NCBI RefSeq assembly: GCF_003286085.1
Contig: NW_020825294.1
Span: 15,026,501 to 15,090,500, forward strand
Length of the DNA stretch: 64,000 bases
Source of the DNA: Drosophila persimilis
Lineage: Eukaryota; Arthropoda; Insecta; Diptera; Drosophilidae
Direction: 5' to 3'
Position numbers and translations under genes: made by a program
Shown here: one piece after another, positions 50,057-61,281 of the stretch
Position numbering within the stretch: position 1 is the stretch's first letter
How the letters are laid out: each line of letters starts with the position of its first letter
The notes under the pieces: model-generated
The model's input: only the letters and a program-made list of their open reading frames with translations
Database searches by the model: none
What the model was told of the DNA's origin: nothing

Positions 50057-50939
50057 TCAGAACAAGGGAAGCACAGCAAGTTTGGTAATAGGTCTCTTGT
50101 ACACTCCTCGGGCTGTTTTGACGGTGACCACTCGAACCCTCTCGTCTTGGCCAGGATTAACTTCGGTGATTCGCCCAAGCAGCCACTTGCTAGGCGGTTG
50201 ATTTGGCTCCTTCAGTACCACAAGAGTGTCCACGGCTATGTCGTTGGACTCCTGCTGCCATTTCGTGTGAGGTTGCAAGGAAGTAAGGTATTCCAGATTC
50301 CAACGTTTCCAGAATCCTTGAACCTTGGCTTGCAGTTGTCTCCAACGCTGCAGTCTGTTAATGTTGGCGTCTAACAAGGACGGCTCCGGCACCGACATGT
50401 GAGGTTGACCTGTAAGAAAATGAGCGGGGGTAAGGGGATCCAAGCTGTGATCGTTGGGCGCGCACAGTGGGCGAGAGTTGAGTAACCCTTCAATCTGAGT
50501 TAAAATTGTTGAATATTCCTCGAAAGTCAACGAACTGCTACCAATTACTCGGCGAAGGTGGAGTTTGATGTTGTGCCATTGTCCGAGTACAAGTCGGATA
50601 TAGGGCCCCGTCGAGACCAAAACCGCTTGAAAGCGGCGATAAATGCAGGGGTCGTCAAATCACTGACGAGCTCGAGATGAATTGCTTTGGTGGACAGACA
50701 AACAAAAATGGCAAACCAAGCTTTGCCAAACTTCGGTGTCCGACCTGCTGACGTCTTGATGGTAACTGGTCCAGCGTAATCCAATCCAGAAAGCAGCGGG
50801 TGGGCTGAATGCGAAACGCGGGAAGATCAGCTATGAGTTGTGTGCTCGTTCCTTTGCGCTGGAGGAAGCATATCTTGCAGTTGAATACAATTTTGCGGAC
50901 TATGTTACGGGCTCCAAGGATCCAATACTTCTGTCTCAA
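50057..50939 (-). pseudogene. BEL-2 integrase core and C-terminus
   Basis: Three overlapping frames: 50,939-50,655 (zinc Cys in CKICFLQRKG), 50,784-50,545 (catalytic Asp in MDYAGPVTIK and SDLYSDNGT) and 50,620-50,057, 187 codons with the DUF5641-like end (LTPAHFLTGQPHMSVPEP ... PPSKWLLGRITEVNPGQDE). Two frameshifts separate them. Confidence 0.85.
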
Positions 50940-51017
50940 CGTGTGAAATATAAAGACGACTCCAGCGTGTAACGATGTGACGTGCTGGTGTCTAGCTAAT
51001 AAAACAGCGACTGGTGA

Positions 51018-51353
51018 TTACTTTGGAAGAAGTATGGGATGTTTTGCCTCATAGGTTGCCATCGAATTTCCAATGCGTCCTCCTACGCGCAGAATTCCTT
51101 GGTCGTCAACGAATGGAGTGTAGTGAATCAACTTGGATTTTTGAGAAAGGGCTTGTCCAGTGCTCAGCTGTCTGTACTCCACTTGGAAGAACTCCATCTG
51201 GACATGTTTGATTACCCTAGAGCGGGCATATTGAAGCTCCCATGACGATAAAAATGATGACAGGCGGTCCTTGCAACGAAGTCGATTTACGAAACGAAAG
51301 CAATAGCTACGTGTCCGCAAGAGACGTGACCAGGAGGAAGCTTTGTTGATCAT
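51018..51353 (-). pseudogene. BEL-2 integrase N-terminal region
   Basis: Reads SKLIHYTPFVDDQGILRVGG, then RIGNSMATYEAKHPILLPK, the conserved segment that precedes the integrase zinc domain in BEL/Pao. The downstream zinc domain is frameshifted. Confidence 0.8.
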
Positions 51354-52536
51354 ACAGTTAAGATCATTTCCTTCATTGGAAATGTGTAGATTAACTTTAC
51401 TTCCATCCGCTCAGCGTCCTCAGTCGACAGTGCGAACTTGGCCTTAGCAGGTGGCCAGGTGCGATGTGATTGGGAAAGCCACGGTGGACCATTCCACCAC
51501 AGTTTATGTTCTACCAGATCCTTTGGTAGAAGTCCGCGTGATGCATAGTCCGCGGGATTGTCCTCAGTGCGAATTTGTTGCCAGCAGCTACGTGGGCAAG
51601 CTTCTAGAATCTCAGCAGTGCGATTACAAACATAAGTGTTCCAAGTCCGTGGGGGTGATGAGAGCCAATGTCTGAGTCGGAGTCTGACCAACACGAAGTA
51701 CTGGAAATAGGAATAGTTAGAGCTTGCTTAACCAGAGACATCAATTTCGACAGAAGATGGGCGGCATTCAATTCGAGCCGTGGGATGGAGATAGGTTTGA
51801 TGGGTGCCACACGGGTTTTTGCAGCGATCAGTGTTACAGCATAGTCATTATTGAATCTCACGCGACTGTAGATTACAGCGGCGTATGCATGAGATGAAGC
51901 ATCGGCGAATCCATTCAGCCCCGTTGCTTGAAGTGGCGAGGATAGGTAGCGAGGTATGCGACAGCTTTCCAGTAAATGAACTTCAGTTACAAACTGTTGC
52001 CACCGTGCGCATAGCTGCGTGGGTAGTGGTTCGTTCCATTCGACCGCGCTCAGCCAACTATCTGGAAAGAGAACCTTTAGGAATACAGTTGTGGGGGCAA
52101 GCAACCCCAGTGGATCGTAGATCTTGGCAAGCTCGGACAGCAAAATCCGTTTTGTCAGAACCCTTGTGGCGTCAGGAATGGTCAACTTGAAGAAAAGCTC
52201 GTCCACAGCCGGGTATTCCCAGCGTATTCCAAGAACCTTGGCATATTGAGTTTGGCTATCTCCCTCTAGGGCTTCAAGTGGATACTCACAAATGTCCTTT
52301 GGCAGCGATTTGAGTAGTGACCAACAGTTTGAACTCCATTTTCGAAGTTGAGCTTGGCTCAATAGCAAAATTAATTCATCTTTGAGTGCAATGAGATCGT
52401 CGATATTATCGCAATCAGTAGGAATATCATCTACGTAAGCGTCTCGTACAAGCACAGCAGCAGCCTTCGGATACAAATCGGCATGATCTTGCGCGATCGG
52501 CTTAAGAACTCGAACAGCCAAGAACAGTGACGACAC
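51354..52536 (-). pseudogene. BEL-2 RT (second half) and RNase H
   Basis: The frame 52,536-51,604 has the RT active site VRDAYVDDIPT and AQLRKWSSNCWSLL, then the connection and RNase H (LNGFADASSHAYAAVIYSR ... IPRLELNAAHLLSKL). A frameshift near 51,640 moves the rest to 51,694-51,350 (HWLSSPPRTWNTYVCNRTAE then IRTEDNPADYASRGL), typical of the end of BEL RNase H. Catalytic residues are kept. Confidence 0.85.
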
Positions 52537-52596
52537 TTAACCATACGTCACGGTCAGCAATCGATAATGATCGAGTGTAGCAGTCTCCTCCTTTCG

Positions 52597-53184
52597 TCAG
52601 ACAATCCGTTGGTAATGCGTGTGATCTTCTGAAACCAGGATGCCTCTAAACATTTTCTCAATGTCCGTACAAAACACATAGAGATGCTGACGGAAACGTA
52701 GACATACTTCAAGTAAATCCCTTTGAATAGGTGGTCCGATGTGTAGTCGTGAATTAAGTGAAGATCCATTGCAGTCCTCCCCAGAGCCATCGAATACAAC
52801 TCGGCATTGCGTGGTGGTGCTATGTGGTTTAAAAACTGCGTGATGTGCTAAGTAAGTGTGATTGGCGGGATCGTTTTCTACGGTAGTAGAAGGAATCACC
52901 TCCATGTGTCCTCGTTGTATATAATCCTCCATAAAGTTGACATACTGTTGTTTGAGCGCAGGAAATTTTCGAAATTTCCGCTCGAGAGAAGGAAAGCGGC
53001 GTAGTGCTTGTGGCAGTGTGGACCCCATCGGAGGGGCAGATTCCTTGAACGGGTATTGGACGATGTACACGCCATCGTTTCTGCGGGCGTGCGTATGAAC
53101 GAAGTGTTGCTCAGCGGGATCACTAGCATCAATGGTAGCGTCACTTGGTTGAACTCGTTCCATGTCCATGAACGATCGAACCAA
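52597..53184 (-). pseudogene. BEL-2 RT (first half)
   Basis: 195 codons: NFMEDYIQRGHMEVIPS, HHAVFKPHSTTTQCRVVFD and VFCTDIEKMFRGILVSEDH, with the first catalytic Asp. About 30 residues are missing between this and the next block, at a stop near 52,590. Confidence 0.85.
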
Positions 53185-53553
53185 AGTGTCCAGATCCTCG
53201 TGCGCGTGATGTGCTAGTGCGTGGTTGTGAGCATCACTACTGAGAAGGTAGCTGCCTGTAATGACCCAACCAAAATTAGTATGAAGTGCAATAGGATAGT
53301 CAGAACCAAACTCTTTGCGTTCTCCAGTGTAGAGGTTCCAAAGCTGATCAGCTCCTTAAATCACGTCGATTTCGCCTGGTTTAGAAAATGTACCAAATGC
53401 TAATGGTAGATCACGAATCCTTTTCCACATCGGTGTGTTAGGAGGAGGTTAAAGTGTTCATAATCAGACCTGTTACCACTACTGAGGCCGAGCTTGTGCG
53501 GGAGAGCAGCGTGAATGTGGCGCGACCTCTAGTAACCCCAGCAGGATTTGCGC

Positions 53554-54006
53554 CTAGACAACCACTGGTATACGAGCATGGGTGCGCGGCAATCCAATTC
53601 GTTGAATAAATGATTCGGCGACCATCGTTATAGTTGAACCAGTATCCAACAGTATCCTGCAGGTGGTCTCGTTGCCCCAGGAGTCGACTATAGTGGCCAA
53701 AATCGTTGGCAATATGGCCTGACTCTTGGTCACGAATTTCCTCTCCAATGTATGATGGCTGACCACGGCAGGATCAGCATCAGCAGGGAAACTGGACGAG
53801 CGGACGGGTGAGTCAGCGGATGTATTGACATCAGCGGAAGCCGTGACAGAGCGTATGTCCAGACGGCACGTGTTTGTGGAATTACACTCCTTGACTTGAT
53901 GAGATCGGCTCAGACAATTGAAGCACAAATTACCATCCCTTGCGAACTTGCGGCGGTCCACAACATCCAGAGCCGTGAATTGAGTGCACGCATAAAGACT
54001 GTGTTG
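53554..54006 (-). pseudogene. BEL-2 zinc knuckle and protease
   Basis: CFNCLSRSHQVKEC is the second knuckle, followed by a Ser/Ala-rich linker and protease TCRILLDTGSTITMVAE. A TAG at 53,554 ends the frame. The region 53,185-53,553 is the continuing polyprotein, too decayed to read confidently. Confidence 0.8.
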
Positions 54007-55043
54007 CTAGTGACAATATACACAATCACGAGCAGACGTATTTGGCACGTCAACATGATGAGAAATTGCACGACGTTTATTCAGCACCGTGTGTGTATCC
54101 TGGATTAGCCCTGGATCTTGACAAGACTCAAGTGCATCGCAACGGGCGAAGACAAAGCCGAACGGGTCATTTATGGTCACATTTTCCTTGCCCGATTCAC
54201 TGGAGGTGGCCCAAGCTTTGTTGCATTCCGGGTCTTTGAGAGCAAGATATGGATCAGCCACACATCGCGGCTGTCGCAGCTCAGCGCATGTAGACCAAGT
54301 CTACTTTCGTCGGCGGTGTCGACTATTTTACGCAACTCGGCGATGTTTGAACCCTTTGCGGTTGGAAACGAAAGAAAGTTTTGAATTAACGAACGAGCAA
54401 TCAGTGACTTCTTGTTATAGCGATTTTCGAGCCTCTCCCATGCCTCCTGGTAATTGGCATCCGATACGGGAATATGTTTTATCAGAGACAACGCTTCACC
54501 GTCCAGATAGGATTTCAAATAATGAATCTTTTGGCACTTGGACAGACTACTCTTCTTGTCGACTGAGCCTAAGAACAAGTCACTAAACTGACACCAATCC
54601 TCGTATCTTCCCGAAAACGTCGGAATGCGTATTTTCTCGAACTGCAGCTCTGTGGTTCCCGATGAGTCCCGAATCCTCTCCAGAAGTTGAGTTTGTCCCT
54701 CAAACAAGCGTTCCACAGTGTTCGATAGCAGTAGATTTGAGTCGTGACTGCTCAGGTCACGTATGGCTTCAGTGAAAATACTATGCGCACTAAAGAACCT
54801 TTTCTCATATTCGGGGATGTCCAAATCCGGATCCACGTATTCATCTTCATCATTATATTGGACCAGCTCTTCAGACAGCTCCATAAAGCGGTTGAAAGTT
54901 GCAACAAGTCGGTCCAACTTATGCTCTAATGTTTGCACAGAAGTACATGACTGTACAAACTCTTGAGCGTCCGCAGCCACGCGAGTTAATTGGGATTTGC
55001 AGGCACCACGTTGCTGAATTAGACGATGCACTAGGGCCTTCAT
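54007..55043 (-). pseudogene. BEL-2 gag
   Basis: ATG at 55,043; 288 residues to 54,177, then a frameshift into the frame 54,261-54,007. A helical N-terminus (MKALVHRLIQQRGACKSQL), and the DUF1759-type core (FEKIRIPTFSGRYEDWCQF ... YLDGEALSLIKHIPV). The first zinc knuckle is split by an in-frame TAG at 54,007 (CVYCH, stop, QHSLYAC). Confidence 0.85.
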
Positions 55044-55103
55044 GGCAAACAGCGGTTAACGGTATCACTCAATATGTATATAAATAGACTCAAACGCGGA
55101 GAT

Positions 55104-55122
55104 CCTGCTCGAAGGACCAAAA
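55104..55122 (-). other. BEL-2 primer-binding site candidate
   Basis: The minus strand reads TTTGGTCCTTCGAGCAGGA a few bases after the LTR end (...AACCATAGCA), a form common in BEL/Pao elements. Confidence 0.6.
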
Positions 55123-55123
55123 T

Positions 55124-55737
55124 TTGCTATGGTTATGAATTAGTGGACTGTATAATCGTTTATATCTTGAGCTTATTTAGTTTTGTTGATTATTTAATAT
55201 TGGTGGTTATAGTACAATTATATTACAAGAACAGCGGGGGGTTCGATTCTGCGGCGGTACAAAGTATGCGTGCGGGCGGCTTCGTCTAGAAGTTTCTACT
55301 GCGGTACAAAGTAAGCGTGCGGGCGGCTTCGTCTAGAAGTTTCTACTGCGGTACAAAGTTAGCGTGCGGGCGACTTCGTCTAGAAGTTTCTACTGCGGTA
55401 CAAAGTAAGCGTGCGGGCGGCTTCGTCTAGAAGTTTCTACTGCGGTACAAAGTAAGCGTGCGGGCTGCTTCGTCTAGAAGTTTCTACTGACTCAACTCCG
55501 CGAAAAGAAGTCGAGCAAAAGGGAATTGGAAGATCACGCGATACGACTCGACGCGACGGTCTCAATGCAAAAACAACGGAACGCATCGCTGTGTGCGTGC
55601 GCAGCTGCGGGTCTGGCCATGCGTGTGAGAACATTACAGCTATGTTCTGGACCCGAGCAAACAACAACACAGCTATGCGCGTAAAAATAGTTACTTAGGC
55701 GGTGTACTACAATCATGAGCGTGTGAATAGGTCATAT
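55124..55737 (-). repeat. BEL-2 5' LTR, truncated at its outer edge
   Basis: It lacks about 45 bp present at the start of the 3' LTR but has the full 3' end. It contains five 47-bp minisatellite units, against two in the other LTR. Confidence 0.8.
55254..55488. repeat. 47-bp minisatellite, five units, in BEL-2 LTR
   Basis: Five head-to-tail units start at 55,254, 55,301, 55,348, 55,395 and 55,442. Each begins GCGGTACAAAGTAAGCGTGC and ends AAGTTTCTACT, with one or two substitutions. The same unit occurs twice at 49,641-49,734. Confidence 0.95.
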
Positions 55738-55740
55738 CGC

Positions 55741-56496
55741 AATATAATCATTCCCTGAAGATCCTTACCATCCAACTTTGTCGATATCCCTTGAGTGTAC
55801 GCGATCTGATTGTGCATTGCTCCTTGTCACATAAAGTGTTTTCGCAAAACAAACTTTATCGATTTAGATCTACATCTCTCGCGTGTTGATTGGTCGTTTC
55901 TTTATTCATTACCGAACATAGATGCAACTGTAGGGTACCAAGTTGCATTTTAAAACACTGTGCCCAGTCCCTTTGCAAACCCTTGACCTTTCTCTGCAAC
56001 CTCTCCTTAGAACAGTCTTTTCTCCCAGTAATTTGGAATCAGTCCTACATCATTCCGCTTCACAAAAAAGGTTCAAGGTTCAAATATTGAAAACTATTGT
56101 GGTATCGCAAAGCTTTCCGTCATCCCGAAGCTTCTTGAGTTCCTGGTCACCCGTTTTTTCAGACATCGTTCAACATCGACTAACCTTTTTGAGTTTTCTA
56201 ACCTAATCCACCGTGGTTTTCAAAGTAGTGTGCAGACGGATATAGTTTTTACGGACTTCAGCAAGGCATTCGATTCTGTGAACCATGCTCTGCTTATTCA
56301 CAAGCTCTCTTTATTAGGGTTCCCAACGAATCTTCCAGATTGCATTTTGTCCTATCTCTCTAACCGTCCGCAACGTGTTTTGTTTTCTAATGTGTTTTCA
56401 AATATTGTTAATCCTACTTCAGGTGTGCCACAAGGTCATTAATGACCTTCCTCAAGTTATAACATACTCTACTACACTAATGTATGCTGATGATGA
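55741..56496 (+). pseudogene. CR1-type fragment, distinct subfamily (CR1-D)
   Basis: Endonuclease end FPEDPYHPTLSIS near 55,750, RT YIIPLHKKGSR near 56,055, DIVFTDFSKAFDSVNHALL (56,240) and the catalytic LMYADD at about 56,478-56,495. It is much more diverged from CR1-A than the other copies. Cut right after the active site by BEL-3. Confidence 0.8.
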
Positions 56497-57348
56497 AAGC
56501 TAAGTTCACGACCACGGCGTCTAACAAAAACAAAATGTGACCCCGACGTGATAGCCGTAGGCTTGTCGTGTGTTTCATGTAGTTCGTTAAATCAAATCCG
56601 AAGGTTTAACGTAACAATTGCCGAAAAGTAGAGAGCCAGAAATCGCTGTGGCAGAAATTGGCAGCTCTGGCGTTCCGCTATTCGTTTTCGCATCTTTTTC
56701 GCCGTCATCTTCAGCCTGCATAGCGCACAGTCGAGACGGGCTGTGTGGTACGTTAGTTTTCTCCTCTTTCGTTGTTTGCTTCAGCTAGCATTCGTGGTCG
56801 GATGCACATATCTCTCTCTCGAATTCGAACTCGAAACAGTACAGAACATCTCGATCGTTCGCTTGTGTATAACTGTTGGTTCTTTTCCGGTCGTCGCTTC
56901 GTTGTTTTGCCGGCGCATACATTTTAGACATACATACATAAAAAGTGCCGCAAAAGTGAACGCAAATACGTTTTGATCTGGTCTGAACTCACGCGTGGCA
57001 TCATTATGTTTAACTGTGATCGACTCCCCGTCAACAGTCTATAACTGAAACCATGGTCAAGAAGAAAAATAATAGGAGTGGATTGTGGCTACGGGCAATG
57101 ATAGTGATACTGTGACAGTTGGCGATGTTCAATCTGGTGAAAGGGCTAGAGTCCATACGCACAGAGACGCATAGTGAAAAACTGCGCCAAATGGTTGAAT
57201 ATGATCTGCGAGGATTGTTGGAATCATCGACGTAACTGAAATCTAATTTTATTGTGGCACACACCAGTTTGGAGGAAGTGGATTTTGAGTCTATGTCCAG
57301 TGAAATACCATGAAAATTTGACTCCTCCATCTTATATTTGAGCATGAG
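56497..57348 (+). other. BEL-3 LTR end, leader and start of gag region
   Basis: TGTGACCCCGACGTGATAGCC at about 56,538 resembles the BEL-1 primer-binding site, so only about 40 bp of LTR precede it. The rest is leader; no complete ORF was found, although short open stretches occur. Confidence 0.5.
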
Positions 57349-58161
57349 TTGGGCAAGCGTTCACAGCCCACGTATTGCTCCACGTTTCACATGAACCCAA
57401 GTGAATCCCAATCCATTATGTACATGGCCAATCGATCGCGCTTGCCACAGCTGGAGCTGCCCAAGTTCAGCGGAGACTATACAGAATGGAAAAGCTTCTA
57501 TTCCATGTTCACAGCTGTGATTGATAGTGAAGCTGAGCTGACTTCTATCGAGGAGTTACAGCATTTGCGGTCTTGTTTGAGCGGAACGGGGTTGTACACA
57601 ATTAGTTCGTTGGAGATGAGCGAGGCTAATATATAGGCTAACAATATTAGATATTTTCAAAAAACGATTTGCTAATAAACGTCTCATTCTATAGGCACAC
57701 ATTAGAGAAATATTTGGGCTGGCGCGTGGGGACTCATCTGTTGTTTCGCTGCGGGCGTCACCTCACATCTTCGCGCGTTGGATGCGCTGGCAACTAAGGT
57801 GGAAATACCTTATTGCATCATCGTCCACGCACTCTGGAAGAATTTGGATAGGCAGACTCAAGTTAAATGGGCAGCGGCTTCGTCGAATCACAATCTTCCA
57901 TCCTGGGAGAAATTATCTGCATTTCTGGAACAAAGATGTCGTACCCTTGAAGGCATTCATCACTACATGCAAGGGCAAGATGGTCAGGTTGGCAAATCAG
58001 GGAAAACCGTGCGTACGCATAATCGAAAATCTGTAGCATTTTGCACGAACCAATTGCCAATTTTCAACGGTTCAAAACTCTCTCGCCGATCGTCACAAGA
58101 AAGCAGCGAGGCTCTTGTAATGCGTCAATTTTCTACGAAATCATCACGTGCAAGATGGTAA
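57349..58161 (+). pseudogene. BEL-3 gag
   Basis: SRLPQLELPKFSGDYTEWKS, then FYSMFTAVIDSEAELTSIEE, is a DUF1759-type segment. After a break the frame 57,778-58,161 continues VEIPYCIIVHALWKNLDRQT and SWEKLSAFLEQRCRTLEG, parallel to BEL-1 gag near 37,100. Frameshifts at about 57,640 and 58,040. Confidence 0.8.
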
Positions 58162-59207
58162 ATCACTTCCCAACCGAACTTGCCAATCGAAGCACCACAC
58201 TCTTCTGCATTTTCTTCGTCCAACAGACACATTCCATACTGTTTCTCAATTGAGCCACAACCATATCATACCGCCATGGTTGCATTGTCGCCCTCCTCTC
58301 CGCAAGCTCACCGTCGTCGTTCTCGTCAAAAACAGCGCTGTAACTTTCATGTCATGTCGCGCACTGTTGGACTCGTGCTCGCAATTTGCATTGCAAAACT
58401 AACGCTAACTGCAGTCCCTGGCATAGGAGACGCTTGCTTCTCAACTGAAGGTATCTCGGTGGATCTCGTTCTAAAATCGCGGATTTCAGATTTCACCACT
58501 ATCATCACTGCCGTCGTTGCCCAGAAGATAACAGACAGTCAACCTTGCGTCTCAATTAACACTGCTAATTTGCCTATACCTGTGAATATTCAGCTTGCTG
58601 ACCCTTCATTCCATAAGCCGCAGCGAATTGATCTGCTCATCAGAGCCAGAATTTTCTTTGAGTTGCTGTGTGAGGGACCAATTCAGCTGGCGCCTGGATT
58701 ACATATGCTGCAGAAATGGCCCCCTCTCCTCGTCGTTTATCGAAACACAATCTTTGGATGCCACCAATCACAGAACTCGGCTCGATGACTTGGTTCAACA
58801 ATTTTGGGAAGTGGAGCACATCTTTGAGCCAATCGATAGGCCGACAAAGGAGGAACTTCACTGCGAGGAACACTTCGTCAACCATCACACTCGCTTACCC
58901 TCAGGAAAATACTCTGTACACTTGCCTATGAATCGAGTTGAGAGTCCTTGGGCGATTTGCAAGAAAAGCGCAAGTTCAAATATTCGGCATTAATGAAGGA
59001 GTACCTGTACCTCGATCATATGTCTCTGGTGCCCAAGGAAGATAGGCACCTGTGCAAATATTTCTAGCCACGTCACTGCGTCATCAAAGAGGACCGCTCC
59101 ACAACAAAGCAGATAGTCGTATTCGACGGCTCTGCAGCTACCATATCTGGTCTTTCGTTAAATAATCTGCTTATGTCTAATCCAACCATTTTTTTATAAA
59201 TGGACGT
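58162..59207 (+). pseudogene. BEL-3 protease, linker and start of RT
   Basis: CRALLDSCSQFALQ (about 58,355) is a protease site with Gly changed (DSG to DSC). VNIQLADPSFHKPQRIDLLI (about 58,585) and the EEHFVNHHTRLPSGKYSVHL region follow, then RHCVIKEDRSTTKQIVVFD (about 59,075) opens RT. Stops and shifts are frequent. Cut at 59,207 by CR1-E; more BEL-3 RT appears at 63,819. Confidence 0.78.
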
Positions 59208-59438
59208 TGACATGCATTGACTGCATCTTTCAAGAGGCTATGCAATTACTGCGCCTTCAATTGGCCCGTGTGACACCAGCATAAGGCTGTTACGCGCGAA
59301 TCCCAGGCAAAACGCAGCCCTCCTCCCACCCAACCTACCGAGGGGCGCTGTCGCATGACGCGCGGCGCGTAGCCGAACCGTACGCGAACATGCTAGAAAG
59401 ATAGTTGTTAGACTAATATTCGACGAAAATTTGCACAC
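59208..59438 (-). other. CR1-E 3' UTR end
   Basis: Reverse complement of the last 230 bp of CR1-A (17,960-18,190), ending with TGTCAACGTCCA. It shows that this GC-rich stretch belongs to the CR1 3' end. Confidence 0.75.
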
Positions 59439-59441
59439 TTA
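59439..59441. repeat. Harbinger target-site duplication TTA
   Basis: TTA precedes the left end and recurs at 61,515-61,517. PIF/Harbinger elements duplicate a TWA trinucleotide. Confidence 0.75.
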
Positions 59442-59673
59442 CTACTAAAGCAAACAATTTGCAGCAAGTTGAAAATAATTTGCAGCAAAAGTTTGCACAT
59501 ATGTTCACACCAATGCAAATATTGCATGAAAATTTCTTGCTTCAATCAATTTTTGTTTTACACGCAAACCTTTGCATGGCTATTTCGTGCAATATATTGC
59601 GTTAATGTCTACACGTGTTTTCATTTTTTGTTTGCAGTGCTTGCAAGTGACACGAATAACGACGTGTTTAATT

Positions 59674-59940
59674 ATGTCGGCACAAAAATCGAGAGTTGCT
59701 GCTATTGCTATATTAGAAACTTTAATAAAACGTAAAAAAGTGAGAAGATTAGAGTCTGCAAAAAAAAGAAAGTGTTAGGTGAAAGAGTGGATTTCCAAAA
59801 GCGATGAAAAAGGAGTGCATCAGAACCTTTTAAAAGAGCTAAAAATGGGGATGAAACAAACTATAACAATTTTTTTCGCATGTCAGTCAGTGATTTCAGT
59901 TTTTATTAAAAAAATTAAAAAACTACATAACTAAACAAGA
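59674..59940 (+). pseudogene. Harbinger transposase, N-terminal fragment
   Basis: ATG at 59,674 (MSAQKSRVAAIAILETLIKR). A TAG at 59,776 interrupts it, after which the frame reads VKEWISKSDEKGVHQNLLKE, the characteristic N-terminal block of Harbinger transposases. A one-base shift near 59,848 then continues DETNYNNFFRMSVSDF. The DDE catalytic core is absent because of the internal deletion. Confidence 0.72.
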
Positions 59941-59944
59941 CACT

Positions 59945-59982
59945 GCTGGTATAGTTGTCCGATGTACCCTGTCCACTCTTTT
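59945..59982 (-). pseudogene. MADF gene, end fragment
   Basis: The minus frame reads KSGQGTSDNYTSS, resembling the KSG.GT.D.Y segment that closes a MADF domain. It is the continuation of the gene at 61,064-61,281 across the DINE-1. Confidence 0.55.
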
Positions 59983-61063
59983 TATACCCGATACTCAAAA
60001 TGAGTATTGGGGTATATTAGATTTGTGGTAAAAGTGGATGTGTGTAACGTCCAGAAGGAATCGTTTCCGACCCCATAAAGTATATATATTCTTGATCAGC
60101 GTCAATAGCCGAGTCGATTGAGCCATGTCCGTCTGTCCGTCCCCTTCAGCGCCTAGTGCTAAAAGACTATAAGAGCTAGAGCAACGATGTTTTGGATCCA
60201 GACTTCTGTGATATGTCACTGCTACAAAAATATTTCAAAACTTTGCCCCGCCCACTTCCGTCCCCACAAAGAGCGAAAATCTGTGGCATCCACAATTTCG
60301 ACGATACGAGAAAACTAAAAACGCAGAATCGTAGAAGATGACTATATCTTTTAGAGTGCAAAATCTGAACCAGATCGTATAAATCTTATAGCCAGAATCA
60401 CGAAAACAATTTCACTCTAACTCGCTCTGTCTCACTCTAACACACAGGTTTCATGGTCGGTTTTGCCAATTGCAAAATATGAGTTCAAGGATCTCAGAAC
60501 CCATAAGAGCCAGAGCAACCAAATTTGGTATCCACACTCCTGTGATATCGGACCTTGACCGTTTTGTGTCAAAATTTCGCCGCACCCCCTTCCGCCCCCG
60601 CAAAGGACGAAAATCTGGGGCAACCACAAATCTCAGAGACTATTAAGGCTAGAGTAACCAAATTTGGTATCCGCACTTCTGTTAGATCTCACTATAAAAC
60701 GTATATCTCAGAATTTTGCCCCACCCCTTTCCGCCCCCACAAAAGACGAGAATCTGTTGCATCCACAATATTGCAGATTCGAGAAAACTAAAAACGCAGA
60801 ATCATAGAGAATGACCATATCTATCCGGTTGCTGAATTTGGATCAGATCAGATAATGTTTGTAGCCAAAAGGAACAAATCAATTTGCACTGGCTACGCAG
60901 CGCCCGACGTCACGCTCAGACTGATTTTCTGTCTCTCTTGCACGCACTCTTTGTCGTGTCGTTTAATATTAGCGCCATCTGCCGGAGGAGAGCCATACTG
61001 ACTTAGTATCGGGTATAACTGTAGAGTTGCGGCGTACGCAGCAACTCACAACGTTCCCCCTCG
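59983..61063 (+). mobile_element. DINE-1-type element, full length, three modules
   Basis: Begins TATACCCGATACTCAAAATG and ends CAACGTTCCCCCTCG, with the GTCY run (60,127-60,142, short), three module copies (about 60,180, 60,480 and 60,620), and the 3' hairpin (61,022-61,047). The best complete reference copy in the window. Confidence 0.92.
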
Positions 61064-61281
61064 TTTTGCTTCACTCTGCGCACTTCTTGCAAAAATTGAG
61101 TGCGCAAATGATGAATTTTTGTTTTTATTTCATCATCACTTTTGTCTAATTTTTCAGCAATTTCGCAATAAGCATTTTGCTTTTTATGCTTATTTTTATA
61201 GTCTGCTGACGAGACATCCCATAAAACAGAATAATTCTCGTACAAATCAATTAATTTTATCGTTTTCTCGCGATCCCACAT
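61064..61281 (-). pseudogene. MADF (Myb/SANT-like) DNA-binding protein of Harbinger
   Basis: Preferred start ATG at 61,281 (MWDREKTIKLIDLYENYSVL); an upstream in-frame Met at 61,356 adds an unlikely Cys-rich leader. The sequence WDVSSADYKNKHKKQNAYCE, IAEKLDKSDDEIKTKIHHLR and TQFLQEVRRVK is a typical MADF domain of about 70 residues. In PIF/Harbinger elements this protein helps bring transposase to the DNA ends. DINE-1 insertion replaces the end with NEGERCELLRTPQLYSYTRY and a stop. Confidence 0.72.

Larger units (their letters stand above)
49624..55737 (-). mobile_element. BEL/Pao LTR retrotransposon (BEL-2), decayed
   Basis: Two LTRs flank a complete series of minus-strand domains: gag (DUF1759-like), zinc knuckles, protease, RT with YVDD, RNase H, integrase and the DUF5641-like C-terminus. 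The order is that of BEL/Pao elements. Frameshifts and stops occur in most domains. The outer edge of each LTR is truncated, so no target duplication could be read. Confidence 0.9.
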
